Assembly (NCBI RefSeq): GCF_900109995.1
Contig: NZ_FOCB01000007.1
Span: forward strand, 62,001-126,000
Direction: 5' to 3'
From: Pseudomonas sp. ok272
Lineage (GTDB): Bacteria > Pseudomonadota > Gammaproteobacteria > Pseudomonadales > Pseudomonadaceae
DNA: 64,000 nt
Below the pieces are notes generated by a model. It saw nothing but the letters and a program-made list of their open reading frames with translations, made no database searches and had not been told where the DNA came from. The translations under genes were made by a program, and so were the position numbers. Shown piece by piece: positions 51,380-60,902 of the stretch; the first letter of the stretch is position 1, and every line of letters starts with the position of its first letter.

Positions 51380-51595
51380 AACCACTCCCGAGACCAGCGC
51401 GCAGTATGCCCCACTCCCATCAACGGCAAAACATCGTCAACGAACACGGCCATTTAGCAGCCACAGGCCGGCGCTGCTGGTATGATGCGCGGCTTTTTCC
51501 GACAGACAGAAAATTCCCGGGCACCTTTGGTAGCCTGTGCTTTGCTGTTCAAGTCGATACATTCACGGCGCCAAAGAGCGCCACGGGGAGCGGAC

Positions 51596-52891
51596 ATGCT
51601 GGAAAGGCTGTTTCAACTCAAGGCACACAACACCAACGTGCGCACCGAGATTCTTGCGGGCGTCACCACGTTCCTGGCCATGGCCTACATTCTGTTCGTC
51701 AACCCGAGCATCCTCGGCGGGACTGGCATGGACAAGGGCGCGGTGTTTGTCGCGACCTGCCTGGCGGCAGCCTTCGGCTCCACCGTGATGGGCCTGATCG
51801 CCAACTACCCGATTGCCCTCGCGCCGGGCATGGGCTTGAACGCCTTCTTCACCTACACCGTGGTCCTGCACATGGGCCATACCTGGCAAGTGGCGCTGGG
51901 TGCGGTGTTCATCTCGGCGGTGTTGTTCTTCATCCTGTCGATCTTTCGTATCCGTGAATGGATCATCAACAGCATCCCGCTGCCGCTGCGTTCGGCGATT
52001 GCCGCCGGTATCGGCTTGTTCCTGGCCCTGATTGCCCTGCACAACGCCGGCATCGTGGTCAGCAACCCGGCCACCATGGTTGGCCTGGGCGACCTGAAAC
52101 AACCGGCACCGATCCTGGCGACCCTGGGCTTTGCCCTGATCGTGGCCCTGGAAGCCCTGAAAGTCCGCGGCGCGGTGCTGATCGGTATCCTGGCCGTGAC
52201 CATCGCCTCGATCTTCATGGGCTACACGCCGTTTGGCGGCGTGATGTCGATGCCGCCTTCGCTGGCCCCGACCTTCCTGCAACTGGACATCAAGGGCGCG
52301 CTGGACATCGGCCTGGTCAGCGTGATCTTCGCCTTCCTGTTCGTCGACCTGTTCGACAACTCCGGCACCCTGATCGGCGTCGCCAAGCGCGCCGGCCTGA
52401 TGGGCAAGGACGGCCACATGCCAAAAATGGGCCGTGCCCTGATCGCCGACAGTACCGCGGCCATGGCCGGTTCCCTGCTGGGCACCTCGACCACCACCAG
52501 CTACATCGAGTCAGCCGCGGGCGTCAGCGCCGGCGGCCGTACCGGCCTGACCGCCATCGTGGTGGCCATCCTGTTCCTGCTGGCGCTGTTCTTCTCGCCA
52601 CTGGCCGCCAGCGTTCCTGCCTTCGCCACCGCACCGGCGTTGCTGTTCGTTGCCGTGCTGATGACCTCGGGCCTGGCAGAAATCGACTGGGACGACATCA
52701 CCGTCTCGGCACCGGTGGTGATCACCGCCCTGGCGATGCCATTCACCTACTCCATCGCCAACGGCATTGCCTTCGGTTTCATCGCCTGGACCGCCATCAA
52801 GCTGCTGTCCGGCCGCTACCGTGAGCTGAACCCGGCGCTGGTGGTCCTGTCGATTCTGTTCGTGATCAAGTTGGGTTGGTTCAACGCATGA
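51596..52891 (+). CDS. NCS2 family purine permease (AzgA type)
   Basis: 431 residues from 51596 ([19 protein letters not shown]), with GGGGAG before the start. About 13 membrane segments. The two family motifs are present: [16 protein letters not shown] and [14 protein letters not shown], with the [13 protein letters not shown] stretch in between-domain position. These fit adenine/guanine/hypoxanthine permeases. Its stop overlaps the ATG of trmA (ATGA). Confidence 0.93.
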   Translation: MLERLFQLKAHNTNVRTEILAGVTTFLAMAYILFVNPSILGGTGMDKGAVFVATCLAAAFGSTVMGLIANYPIALAPGMGLNAFFTYTVVLHMGHTWQVALGAVFISAVLFFILSIFRIREWIINSIPLPLRSAIAAGIGLFLALIALHNAGIVVSNPATMVGLGDLKQPAPILATLGFALIVALEALKVRGAVLIGILAVTIASIFMGYTPFGGVMSMPPSLAPTFLQLDIKGALDIGLVSVIFAFLFVDLFDNSGTLIGVAKRAGLMGKDGHMPKMGRALIADSTAAMAGSLLGTSTTTSYIESAAGVSAGGRTGLTAIVVAILFLLALFFSPLAASVPAFATAPALLFVAVLMTSGLAEIDWDDITVSAPVVITALAMPFTYSIANGIAFGFIAWTAIKLLSGRYRELNPALVVLSILFVIKLGWFNA

Positions 52892-53967
52892 CATTCGATT
52901 CAACCGCCTACGCCGCCCAGCTCGAAGACAAGGTCACGCGCTTGCGTGACCTGCTGGCGCCGTTCGATGCCCCGGAGCCTGCGGTGTTCGACTCGCCGCT
53001 GGCCAACTTCCGCCTGCGCGCCGAGTTCCGCCTGTGGCGCGAAGCCGGTGAGCGGCACTACGCGATGTTCTCCCAGGAGGACAAGCGCACGCCGATCCTG
53101 ATCGACGCATTCCCGATTGCCAGCCTGCGCATCAACCAGCTGATGCCGCAGCTCAAGGCCGCCTGGCAAGCCAGCGCCGCCCTGAGCCACAAGCTGTTCC
53201 AGGTGGAGTTCCTGACCACCCTGGCGGGCGATGCGATGATCACCCTGTGCTATCACCGTCCGCTGGACGAGCACTGGCACGCGGCAGCGTCGAAGCTGGC
53301 TGCCGACCTGAATGTCAGCGTGATCGGCCGCTCCAAGGGCAAGCGTGAAGTGATCGGCCTCGATTACGTGGTGGAGAAACTCGACGTCGGCGGTCGTACC
53401 TTCAGCTATCGCCAACCCGAAGGCGCGTTCACCCAGCCCAACGGCACGGTGAACCAGAAGATGCTCAACTGGGCGTATGATGCCCTGGGCGAGCGATCCG
53501 ACGACTTGCTGGAGTTGTACTGCGGCAACGGCAACTTCACCCTGCCGCTCGCTACCCGCGTGCGCAAGGTGCTGGCCACCGAGATCAGCAAGACCTCGGT
53601 GAATGCCGCCTTGAGCAACCTCAGCGAAAACGCGGTGGATAACGTCACCCTGGTGCGATTGTCGGCCGAGGAATTGACCCAGGCGCTGAATGAAGTGCGC
53701 CCATTCCGCCGCCTGCACGGCATCGACCTCAAGAGCTACCAATTCGCCAGCGTGTTCGTCGACCCGCCGCGGGCCGGCATGGACCCGGACACCTGCGAGC
53801 TGACTCGACGCTTCGATAACATCCTGTACATCTCGTGCAACCCCGAGACATTGGCCGCCAACATCGCCCAATTGCACGACACCCACCGCATCACCCGCTG
53901 TGCGCTGTTCGACCAGTTCCCGTGGACCCACCACATGGAATCCGGGGTGTTGCTGACCCGTCGCTGA
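52888..53967 (+). CDS. trmA: tRNA (uracil-5)-methyltransferase
   Basis: Makes the m5U54 (ribothymidine) of the tRNA T loop. 359 residues. SAM motif [24 protein letters not shown] and the catalytic Cys in [22 protein letters not shown] is typical for TrmA versus RlmC/RlmD. No iron-sulfur cysteines at the N terminus, again as in TrmA. Translationally coupled to the permease by ATGA. Confidence 0.97.
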   Translation: MTFDSTAYAAQLEDKVTRLRDLLAPFDAPEPAVFDSPLANFRLRAEFRLWREAGERHYAMFSQEDKRTPILIDAFPIASLRINQLMPQLKAAWQASAALSHKLFQVEFLTTLAGDAMITLCYHRPLDEHWHAAASKLAADLNVSVIGRSKGKREVIGLDYVVEKLDVGGRTFSYRQPEGAFTQPNGTVNQKMLNWAYDALGERSDDLLELYCGNGNFTLPLATRVRKVLATEISKTSVNAALSNLSENAVDNVTLVRLSAEELTQALNEVRPFRRLHGIDLKSYQFASVFVDPPRAGMDPDTCELTRRFDNILYISCNPETLAANIAQLHDTHRITRCALFDQFPWTHHMESGVLLTRR

Positions 53968-53984
53968 ACGCCCGTCCGTTGCCC

Positions 53985-54017
53985 GCAAACAGCCGTCGTC
54001 ATGACGGCTGTTTGCGT
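53985..54017 (+). terminator. Terminator-like stem after trmA
   Basis: CGCAAACAGCCGTC, loop GTCAT, GACGGCTGTTTGCG; perfect 14-bp stem with a short T stretch inside rather than after it. Confidence 0.7.
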
Positions 54018-54129
54018 TGTGGACAACGGTCTGGAACTGGGCTGCCATACTGGCGTCTGACGACCGGGCTGGCGACTCGCCCATTGACCAGCAACACTCA
54101 CCACCACCCGCTACTTCGAGGATTCCCAC

Positions 54130-55017
54130 ATGCTATGGAAAAAAGGCCGCCGCAGTGACAACGTGGTCGATGCACGCGGCGACAGTGGCGGTGGCGGCGG
54201 CATGCGGTTTGGCGGCGGCAAGGGCTTGAGCCTGACGGCCATCGTACTGATCGTCGGCATCGGCTGGATCACCGGGCAAGACCCGATGCAGATTCTCGGG
54301 CAACTGGCCGGGCAAATGGACTCGTCCGCCCCGGCCACCTCCCAGACCCAGACCCGTCAGGCGCCGGCCAACGACCAGGAGGCCGAGTTTGTCGCGCGGA
54401 TCCTGGGCGATACCGAGGACACCTGGAACCAGATCTTTCAACAAGCCGGGCGCCAGTACGCGGCGCCCAAGCTGATGCTGTTCAGCGGGCGGATCAACTC
54501 GGCCTGCGGCGGTGCCACCTCGGCCACCGGCCCGTTCTATTGCCCCGCCGATCAACGGGTGTACCTGGACATGAGCTTCTTCAAGGAAATGGCCCAGCGC
54601 TTCGGCGCCGCCGGCGACTTCGCCCAGGCCTACGTGATCGCCCATGAAGTCGGTCACCATGTGCAAACCCTGCTCGGCGTCTCCAGCAAGATCCAGGCTG
54701 CACGCCAGCAAGGCCAGCGCATGGAGGGCGACGGCGGCCTGCTGGTGCGTCAGGAACTGCAGGCCGATTGCCTGGCGGGGGTGTGGGCCAACAACGCGCA
54801 AAAGCGCTTGAACTGGCTGGAACCGGGCGACATCGAGGAAGCCCTGAACGCCGCCAACGCCATCGGCGACGACCGCTTGCAACAGCAGGGCCAGGGCCGC
54901 GTGGTCCCGGACTCCTTCACCCACGGCACCTCGGCGCAACGCGTTCGCTGGTTCAAGACCGGCTTCGCCCAGGGTCAGGTCAACCAATGTGACACCTTCT
55001 CGGCGAAGAGCCTGTAG
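54130..55017 (+). CDS. Neutral zinc metallopeptidase, YpfJ family
   Basis: 295 residues. Gly-rich N terminus, one membrane segment (LSLTAIVLIVGIGWITG, about 35-50), then the peptidase domain with the zinc motif HEVGHH at 172-177 and the downstream RQELQADCLAGVWAN holding the third ligand. The fold probably faces the periplasm. The 3' end abuts the next gene (TAG then GTG). Confidence 0.92.
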   Translation: MLWKKGRRSDNVVDARGDSGGGGGMRFGGGKGLSLTAIVLIVGIGWITGQDPMQILGQLAGQMDSSAPATSQTQTRQAPANDQEAEFVARILGDTEDTWNQIFQQAGRQYAAPKLMLFSGRINSACGGATSATGPFYCPADQRVYLDMSFFKEMAQRFGAAGDFAQAYVIAHEVGHHVQTLLGVSSKIQAARQQGQRMEGDGGLLVRQELQADCLAGVWANNAQKRLNWLEPGDIEEALNAANAIGDDRLQQQGQGRVVPDSFTHGTSAQRVRWFKTGFAQGQVNQCDTFSAKSL

Positions 55018-55332
55018 GTGACTCAACCCTGGCTGGCCACCTGTCTGCTGCTCCTGGGCAGCGCTTGCGTGCAGGCCGCCGACCATGGGCTCAAACAGAT
55101 CAGCCCAGGCCGCCTGGCTGATCGCCAGCAATACCCGGCCCTGGACAAGGGCTGCGCGGCCGAGACCCAGGGCGCGTCGCGGTTGATTCGTGGGCACACC
55201 TACTTCGACTACCTACAGCGCCGTCATCCGCCTGGCTTGAATCAACGGCTGATCGAAGTACCGGGCGTGGGGCACAACGGCGACAAGGTGTTCACCTCGC
55301 CAGAGGGGATGAAAGCGGTGTTTGGCGGATAG
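55018..55332 (+). pseudogene. Small exported protein, probably a shortened alpha/beta-hydrolase
   Basis: 104 residues starting at a GTG directly after the metallopeptidase stop. A signal peptide (MTQPWLATCLLLLGSACVQA) is followed by only about 80 residues. The end (RLIRGHTYFDYLQ, then LIEVPGVGHNGDKVFTSPEG) looks like the C-terminal part of exported alpha/beta hydrolases, including the catalytic His of PGVGH, while the nucleophile region is missing. I infer an internal deletion; a genuine short protein cannot be excluded. Confidence 0.5.
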
Positions 55333-55358
55333 GCATTGCCTGACTTGCACCGAACCCT

Positions 55359-55446
55359 GTGGGAGCGGGCTTGCCCGCGATGGCGTCGGTACAGTCAATG
55401 GTGATGTTGAATGTGATGGCCTCTTCGCGGGCGAGCCCGCTCCCAC
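55359..55446. repeat. REP pair, GCGGGCTTGCCCGCG subtype
   Basis: GTGGGAGCGGGCTTGCCCGCG and CGCGGGCGAGCCCGCTCCCAC in inverted order. First of three REP units in the 391-bp gap 55333-55723, which holds no gene. Confidence 0.9.
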
Positions 55447-55602
55447 CCTGGTCCACGCTGAACACCCATCCCGTGTCAGGCCCGGATTCCTGGTAGGAGC
55501 GAGGCTTGCCCGCGAAGGCGGTAAACCTGACGACATTGATGTTGGATGGACTGGCCGGTTCGCGGGCAAGCCTCGCTCCTACGGGCTCAACCCAGATTCC
55601 TG
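55424..55602 (+). repeat. 180-bp composite repeat, copy A
   Basis: Contains a complete TAGGAGCGAGG-type REP pair at 55493-55582 with flanking unique-looking sequence. The same unit occurs in the opposite direction at 60903-61083 (nearly identical by eye) and, interrupted, at 60373-60702. Confidence 0.85.
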
Positions 55603-55693
55603 CTCGCAATGGCGGACGAGCGGCATGGCTAAGACAGTTGCTCCCACAGAGGTCCGGGGTGAAGACAAAGCTTGAGCCCAACCCCAATTCCCC

Positions 55694-55715
55694 GTGGGAG
55701 CGAGCCTGCTCGCGA
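55694..55715. repeat. Single REP sequence
   Basis: GTGGGAGCGAGCCTGCTCGCG next to the end of the HAD gene, without an inverted partner. Confidence 0.85.
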
Positions 55716-55723
55716 TCAGGTAT

Positions 55724-56317
55724 TCAGGCCAACAGCATCTGCCGCAACGCCACGCAATCGGCTGCATGCCAGTCGACCAGCTCAGGCCACGGGTTGTCCG
55801 GCAGGTTGACCAGCACCGTGCGCGCGCCCGCGGCTCGGCCACAATCGAGGTCGTAGCGGTAGTCGCCTACCATCACCATGTCCCGGGGCTCGACCTTCCA
55901 GGCCTGGGCCAGTTTCAACAAGCCGTCGGGGTCGGGCTTGGGGGTCGCGTCGTCGCGGCCCAGCACATCCTCGATGGCGAAACAGTCCGCCAGGCCAATG
56001 GCCTGCAGCGTGATGTAGGCCAGTTCGCGGGTATTGCGCGTGAGGATGCCCAGGCGATAACCCCGCTCGGCCAGCTCACGCACCAGCTCCACCGCGCCGC
56101 GAGCGGGTTTTGAGCCCAGGGCCAGGTCACGCTCATGCTCCAGCAGCCACGCGTGCTTGGCCGCGCCTTCCTCGGCCGGCAGCGTCGCAAGGTGGGTGAG
56201 AATGTCGTCTTCGGGCGGGATGCCCAGTGCCTCGCGGATGGCCGCGAAGTCGTGCACGGCCACGGTCAGCGTGCCGTCCATGTCGAACACCCAGTGATCG
56301 ATGTGCGAAAGACTCAT
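55724..56317 (-). CDS. HAD family phosphatase
   Basis: 197 residues from ATG 56317. Nucleophile and acid-base aspartates D12 and D14 (FDMDGTLT), then LTRNTRE as motif II, and DPDGLLKLA/MVGDYRYDLDCGRAAG as motifs III and IV. The small helical cap and length suggest a phosphoglycolate-phosphatase-like enzyme; the substrate is unknown. The start overlaps the tesB stop (ATGA). Confidence 0.9.
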   Translation of the reverse strand: MSLSHIDHWVFDMDGTLTVAVHDFAAIREALGIPPEDDILTHLATLPAEEGAAKHAWLLEHERDLALGSKPARGAVELVRELAERGYRLGILTRNTRELAYITLQAIGLADCFAIEDVLGRDDATPKPDPDGLLKLAQAWKVEPRDMVMVGDYRYDLDCGRAAGARTVLVNLPDNPWPELVDWHAADCVALRQMLLA

Positions 56318-57183
56318 GCCCAATCCTTGCGATGACGAATCAAGCCTTCCTGGGTCACCGAGGCCACCAACTTGCCGGCGCGGTTGTACACGCTGCCGCG
56401 GGAAAACCCGCGCGAGTTACCGGCCCACGGGCTGTCCATCGCGTAGAGCAACCAGTCGTCGGCCCGCAGGTCGGCATGGAACCACAGCGCATGGTCGAGG
56501 CTGGCGACCTGCATATCCTTCTGCCACACCGACTTGCCGTGGGGCAGCATCGAGGTGGTCAGCAGGCCGAAGTCCGAGGCGTAGGCCAGCAGGTATTTGT
56601 GCAGCGCCGGCGAGTCGGCCAGGGCACCGTCGGCACGAAACCACACGTACTTGATCGGGTCGGCCGGTTGCGGGTTGTAGGGGTCTTTCTCGGTCACCGG
56701 GCGCACTTCGATCGGCTTGGGGCACAACAGTTTCTCGCGCATGTGCTCGGGGATCAGGTGGGCCATGCGCTGGGTGATCTCCAGCTCCGAGGGCAGGTTC
56801 TCCGGGCCGACCACTTGCGGCATCGCGGTCTGGTGCTCGAAACCTTCTTCGTCGTACTGGAACGAGGCGCTGCAGGTGAAGATCGGGTTGCCCTTCTGGA
56901 TCGCCGTCACCCGCCGGGTGCTGAAGCTGCCGCCGTCACGCACGCGGTCAACCTGGTAGACCACTGGCAAGCTGGCGTCCCCCGGACGCAGGAAGTAACC
57001 GTGCAGCGAGTGCACGTGGCGTGCCTCTTCCACCGTCTGGCTGGCCGCCGAAAGCGACTGGCCCAAGACCTGGCCACCGAACAACTGGCGGAAACCCAAG
57101 TCCTGGCTGCGACCGCGAAACAGGTTTTCTTCGATCGGTTCAAGGGTCAACAGATCGACCAGATCATCCAGTACATGGCTCAT
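56314..57183 (-). CDS. tesB: Acyl-CoA thioesterase II
   Basis: Double hot-dog thioesterase of 289 residues that hydrolyses medium and long acyl-CoA. FRGRSQDLGFRQLFGGQVLGQSL near the N terminus, HSLHGYFLRPGD, and HALWFHAD with the catalytic Asp region in the C-terminal half are family signatures. Confidence 0.95.
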   Translation of the reverse strand: MSHVLDDLVDLLTLEPIEENLFRGRSQDLGFRQLFGGQVLGQSLSAASQTVEEARHVHSLHGYFLRPGDASLPVVYQVDRVRDGGSFSTRRVTAIQKGNPIFTCSASFQYDEEGFEHQTAMPQVVGPENLPSELEITQRMAHLIPEHMREKLLCPKPIEVRPVTEKDPYNPQPADPIKYVWFRADGALADSPALHKYLLAYASDFGLLTTSMLPHGKSVWQKDMQVASLDHALWFHADLRADDWLLYAMDSPWAGNSRGFSRGSVYNRAGKLVASVTQEGLIRHRKDWA

Positions 57184-57288
57184 TCAGACTCTCCTCACAC
57201 AACGCGGTACCCCGCGGTCTTGGCCGCGCGGTCAATTCAAGTGTCGGCACACGCCAACGATGGGCATATTGTAAACGTCCCGGGCGGC

Positions 57289-57858
57289 TTAGCCATGCAA
57301 GGTTTGCAGCCACTGCTCTCGACTGATGCGGTACAACACGTGGGGACGCAACGGATGACCGGGCTCAAGCCGGGGGTGGTCGAAGTCCCCCAGCGGGTCC
57401 GGGTGCATGCCGATGGCCTGCATGACTTTTTGCGACGGCAAGTTGCTGTGGCTGGTAAAGGCCACCACCTGATCCAGCGCCAAACGGTCGAAGGCGCAGC
57501 GCAGAGCGGTCCACGCCGCTTCACTGGCAAAGCCCAGGCCCCAATGCTCGCGCGCCAGGCGCCAGCCGATTTCCACTGCGGGCACGAACGGCGCGTCGAA
57601 GCCTACGTGCATCAGGCCGGTCAGGCCGATGAATTCGCCCGTGTCCTTGCGTTCCAGTGCCCACAGGCCGAAACCATGCTCGGCGAAATGGCCCCTGATT
57701 CGCCCGATCAATGCGGCGCTGTCCAGGCGACTCAAGGGTGCCGGAAAGTAGCGCATCACCTGCGGGTCGGCGCACATCGTCGCAAAGGCCGGCAAATCCT
57801 CGTCACGCCACTGGCGCATCAGCAACCGTGCACTCTCCAGCGTCAGTATCGGCTCCAT
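57289..57858 (-). CDS. GNAT family N-acetyltransferase, RimJ/RimL-like
   Basis: 189 residues from ATG 57858 (MEPILTLESARLLMRQW). The opening TERLxLR-like strand, the EIGWRLAREHWGLGFASEA motif that binds acetyl-CoA, and SHSNLPSQKVMQAIGM are typical of the RimJ/RimL branch. The substrate could be an amino acid, small molecule or protein N terminus. Confidence 0.9.
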   Translation of the reverse strand: MEPILTLESARLLMRQWRDEDLPAFATMCADPQVMRYFPAPLSRLDSAALIGRIRGHFAEHGFGLWALERKDTGEFIGLTGLMHVGFDAPFVPAVEIGWRLAREHWGLGFASEAAWTALRCAFDRLALDQVVAFTSHSNLPSQKVMQAIGMHPDPLGDFDHPRLEPGHPLRPHVLYRISREQWLQTLHG

Positions 57859-57933
57859 CGGTCCCCTCCGTTTTCCTGCGGCCAGTCTACATCGCTGGTA
57901 GGATCCGTCCGTCATTCACGCCATGAAATCACC

Positions 57934-58854
57934 ATGCCATTGCCGCTGATCTACCACGAAGACTACAGCCCCGAATTCCCGGCGGAGCATCGCTTCCCCA
58001 TGGACAAGTTCCGGCTGCTGCGCGATCACTTGGTCGACAGCGGCCTGACGTCGGACCCGCAACTGCTGCGCCCGCCCATCTGCCCTCCCGAGATCCTGGC
58101 CCTGGCCCATGACCCGGGGTACATCGAGCGCTACATGGGCGGCGAGTTGTCCCGCGAAGACCAGCGCCGCCTCGGCCTGCCCTGGAACGAAGCGCTGGCC
58201 CGACGCACGGTACGCGCGGTGGGTGGCTCGATCCTCGCCGCCGAACAGGCGCTGGAGCACGGCCTGGCCTGTCATCTGGCCGGCGGCACCCACCATGCCC
58301 ACTACGATCATCCGGCGGGCTTCTGCATCTTCAACGACCTGGCCGTGATCAGCCACTACCTGTTGGCCAGCGGCCGGGTCGGGCGGGTGCTGATTTTCGA
58401 CTGCGACGTGCACCAGGGCGACGGTACGGCACGCATCCTGGAACATACCCCGGACGCGGTGACGGTTTCCCTGCACTGCGAGAAGAATTTTCCGGCACGC
58501 AAAGCCAGAAGCGACTGGGACATTCCACTGCCCATGGGCATGGGCGACGGCGACTACCTGAAGGTGGTCGACGACGCGCTCAACTACCTGCTGCCGCTCT
58601 ACCAACCGGACCTGGTGTTGTATGACGCCGGCGTCGACGTGCACCAGGACGATGCCCTGGGCTACCTCAAGCTCACCGACGCCGGCGTTGCTGCCCGCGA
58701 TGAAAGCGTCCTGCGCCACTGCCTGGGCCGCGACATCCCGGTGGTCGGGGTGATCGGCGGCGGCTACAGCAAGGACCGCCAGGCCCTGGCCCGGCGCCAC
58801 GGGATTCTGCACCACAGCGCGCAACGGGTGTGGACGTCATCAGGTTGTCACTGA
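57934..58854 (+). CDS. Histone-deacetylase-family hydrolase
   Basis: Zinc amidohydrolase of the HDAC/acetylpolyamine group, 306 residues. H120-H121 form the charge relay (GGTHHAHYDHPAGF), D158 and H160 bind zinc (FDCDVHQGDGT), and a third Asp follows in the DAGVDVHQDD stretch. The start at 57934 (MPLPLIYHEDY) gives the family's N terminus; the frame is open far upstream but that part is antisense to tesB. The bacterial substrate is unknown. Confidence 0.93.
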   Translation: MPLPLIYHEDYSPEFPAEHRFPMDKFRLLRDHLVDSGLTSDPQLLRPPICPPEILALAHDPGYIERYMGGELSREDQRRLGLPWNEALARRTVRAVGGSILAAEQALEHGLACHLAGGTHHAHYDHPAGFCIFNDLAVISHYLLASGRVGRVLIFDCDVHQGDGTARILEHTPDAVTVSLHCEKNFPARKARSDWDIPLPMGMGDGDYLKVVDDALNYLLPLYQPDLVLYDAGVDVHQDDALGYLKLTDAGVAARDESVLRHCLGRDIPVVGVIGGGYSKDRQALARRHGILHHSAQRVWTSSGCH

Positions 58855-58856
58855 GC

Positions 58857-58901
58857 TGTGGATAGGTTACCCACAATGGCTGTGGAGCGGCCTGTGGATA
58901 A
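58857..58901. other. Cluster of DnaA-box-like nonamers
   Basis: Four sites in 45 bases: TGTGGATAG (58857), TTACCCACA (58867), TGTGGAGCG (58881) and TGTGGATAA (58893). The last is the perfect complement of TTATCCACA; two others have a single mismatch. They lie between the HDAC-like gene and the flavoprotein gene. Confidence 0.5.
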
Positions 58902-59040
58902 CCTGAGTGAAAGGGACTACAGCCCTTGCTGTACATGACCTGCAGGACGATGGTTGTTTTTTGATCAACGCCCAGTCCCTCCGACAAACGCCCTGGCTGG
59001 TAGAATGCCCGCCCTATCCCGCCATACCGCAGCGCAGACC

Positions 59041-60282
59041 ATGACTCAACCCGCCTCGCCTCTTTCCAAACACGTCGCCATCATCGGTGGCGGCCCCGCC
59101 GGCCTGATGGCCGCCGAGGTGTTGAGCCAGGCCGGCGTGCGGGTCGATCTCTACGACGGCATGCCCTCGGTGGGGCGCAAATTCCTGCTGGCCGGGGTCG
59201 GCGGCATGAACATCACGCACTCCGAAGCCTACCCGGCCTTCCTGTCGCGCTATGCCGAGCGCGCCCCGCACATCGCGCCACTGCTACGCGAGTTCGGCGC
59301 TGAGGCCTTGTGCGAATGGATTCACGGCCTGGGCATCGACACCTTCGTCGGCAGTTCCGGTCGGGTGTTTCCTACCGACATGAAGGCCGCGCCCCTGCTG
59401 CGCGCCTGGCTCAAGCGCCTGCGCGACAGCGGCGTGGTGATCCACACCCGCCACCGCTGGCTGGGCTGGAATGACGACGGCAGCCTGCGTATTGCCCGTC
59501 CCGAGGGCGAGATAGCCATCAACCCCGATGCAGTGCTGTTGGCGTTGGGCGGCGGCAGTTGGTCGCGCCTGGGCTCGGACGGTCGCTGGATGCCGTTGCT
59601 GGAGCAGCGCGGCGTCAGCCTGGCGCCGATGCAGCCCAGCAATTGCGGCTTCGAGGTGCAGGCCTGGAGCGAACTGATGGTCAGTAAATTCGCCGGCGCG
59701 CCGCTGAAGAACATCGCCATCGGCGTGAACGACGACAGCCCACGCCTGGGCGAGTGCGTGATCACCGCCACGGGCATCGAAGGCAGCCTGATCTACGCGC
59801 TGTCCGCGCCAATCCGCGAAGCCATCAACCGGACGGGCTCCGCCACGGTGCATATCGACCTGTTGCCCGGCCGGCTTGTGGATAAGATCCACGCGGCACT
59901 GAGCAAACCCCGCGGCTCGCGCTCCATGGCCAAGCACTTGCACAGTCAACTGGGCCTGGATGGCGTCAAGGCCGCCCTGCTCCGTGAACTGACGCCGGCC
60001 GAGTCCTTCGCTGATCCGCTGTCGCTGGCCAAGGCGATCAAGGCCCTGCCCCTGACACTGGTCAAGGCCCGTCCACTGGACGAAGCCATCAGCAGCGCCG
60101 GTGGCGTACTGTTCGAGGCGATGGATGAACACCTGATGCTCAAGCCATTGCCCGGCGTGTTTTGCGCAGGCGAAATGCTCGACTGGGAAGCACCGACGGG
60201 CGGCTACCTGCTGACCGCGTGCTTTGCCAGCGGGCGGGTGGCGGGGCTGGGGATGGTGCAGTGGTTGCGGCGCCAGGGTTGA
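59041..60282 (+). CDS. NAD(P)/FAD-dependent flavoprotein, HI0933/BaiN-like
   Basis: 413 residues from 59041 (MTQPASPLSK). FAD motif IGGGPAGLMAAE at 15-26, then GRKFLLAGVGGMNITHSE, a signature of this family, GGGSWSRLGSDG, and the closing FCAGEMLDWEAPTGGYLL. Family members bind FAD tightly; some reduce steroid-type substrates, but the role here is unknown. Confidence 0.92.
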   Translation: MTQPASPLSKHVAIIGGGPAGLMAAEVLSQAGVRVDLYDGMPSVGRKFLLAGVGGMNITHSEAYPAFLSRYAERAPHIAPLLREFGAEALCEWIHGLGIDTFVGSSGRVFPTDMKAAPLLRAWLKRLRDSGVVIHTRHRWLGWNDDGSLRIARPEGEIAINPDAVLLALGGGSWSRLGSDGRWMPLLEQRGVSLAPMQPSNCGFEVQAWSELMVSKFAGAPLKNIAIGVNDDSPRLGECVITATGIEGSLIYALSAPIREAINRTGSATVHIDLLPGRLVDKIHAALSKPRGSRSMAKHLHSQLGLDGVKAALLRELTPAESFADPLSLAKAIKALPLTLVKARPLDEAISSAGGVLFEAMDEHLMLKPLPGVFCAGEMLDWEAPTGGYLLTACFASGRVAGLGMVQWLRRQG

Positions 60283-60464
60283 AGACCGGGGCGCGCTTTT
60301 CGCCGGCAAGCCGGTGGGTCAGTCAGCCTTGATGTCGACTGTACGGGCCTCTTCGCGGGCAAGCCCGCTCCCACAGGAATCTGGGTTGAGCCCGTAGGAG
60401 CGAGGCTTGTCCGCGAACCGGCCAGTCCATCCAACATCAATGTCGTCAGGTTTACCGCCTTCGC

Positions 60465-60629
60465 GGGCAAGCCTTAATGCCAGTCAGTTAAGGCGCCAAA
60501 CCTGTGGGAGCGAGCCTGCTCGCGAAGACGGCAACACAGCCAACATCTCCGTTGACTGACCTACTGCTATCGCGAGCAGGCTCGCTCCCACGCGGGTTTC
60601 GCTTAACTGACTGGCATTAGGGCAAGCCT
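60465..60629. repeat. 10-bp target duplication flanking the inserted element
   Basis: GGGCAAGCCT at 60465-60474 and again at 60620-60629. The uninterrupted sister copies at 55.5 kb and 60.9 kb have this sequence once, which shows the empty site. Confidence 0.92.
60475..60619. mobile_element. 145-bp MITE-like element with IS4-type ends, carrying a REP pair
   Basis: Perfect 18-bp terminal inverted repeats: TAATGCCAGTCAGTTAAG at 60475-60492 and its complement at 60602-60619. They resemble the ends of IS4 (TAATGCCGATCAGTTAAG, from memory), and a 10-bp duplication fits the 10-13 bp of that family. Inside is a complete REP pair at 60504-60591. There is no room for a transposase, so it must be mobilised in trans. 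Confidence 0.85.
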
Positions 60630-60902
60630 CGCTCCTACAAGGAATTGAGCTGCCCCCGGATGTGTGTTCGCCGTGGACCAGGATGGGGCTCGCCCGCGAA
60701 GAGGCCGGCACAGTCAACATCATCATTGACTGACCCACCGCTTTCGCGAGCGGGCTCGCTCCCACGGGGATCCGTGTCGAGCGCCGGATTTGCATTCGCT
60801 GAGGACCCGCGTGAGAGCGAGCCCGCTCGCGAAGGCGCTGTATCAGTCGGCATCTCAGTCAGCTGACAGGCTGCATTCGCCGGCAAACCGGTCTCGCTCC
60901 CA

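Larger units (their letters stand above)
60373..60702 (-). repeat. 180-bp composite repeat, copy C, interrupted
   Basis: Shares the TAGGAGCGAGG REP pair and its exact spacer with copies A and B, but is split at 60474/60620 by the 145-bp element. The right-hand part (60639-60702) is diverged but still contains CCGTGGACCAGG as in copy B. Confidence 0.8.

Noticed and set aside
56227..57933. Long upstream extension of the HDAC-like gene
   Set aside because: This part is antisense to tesB and the GNAT gene. The family N terminus is at 57934.
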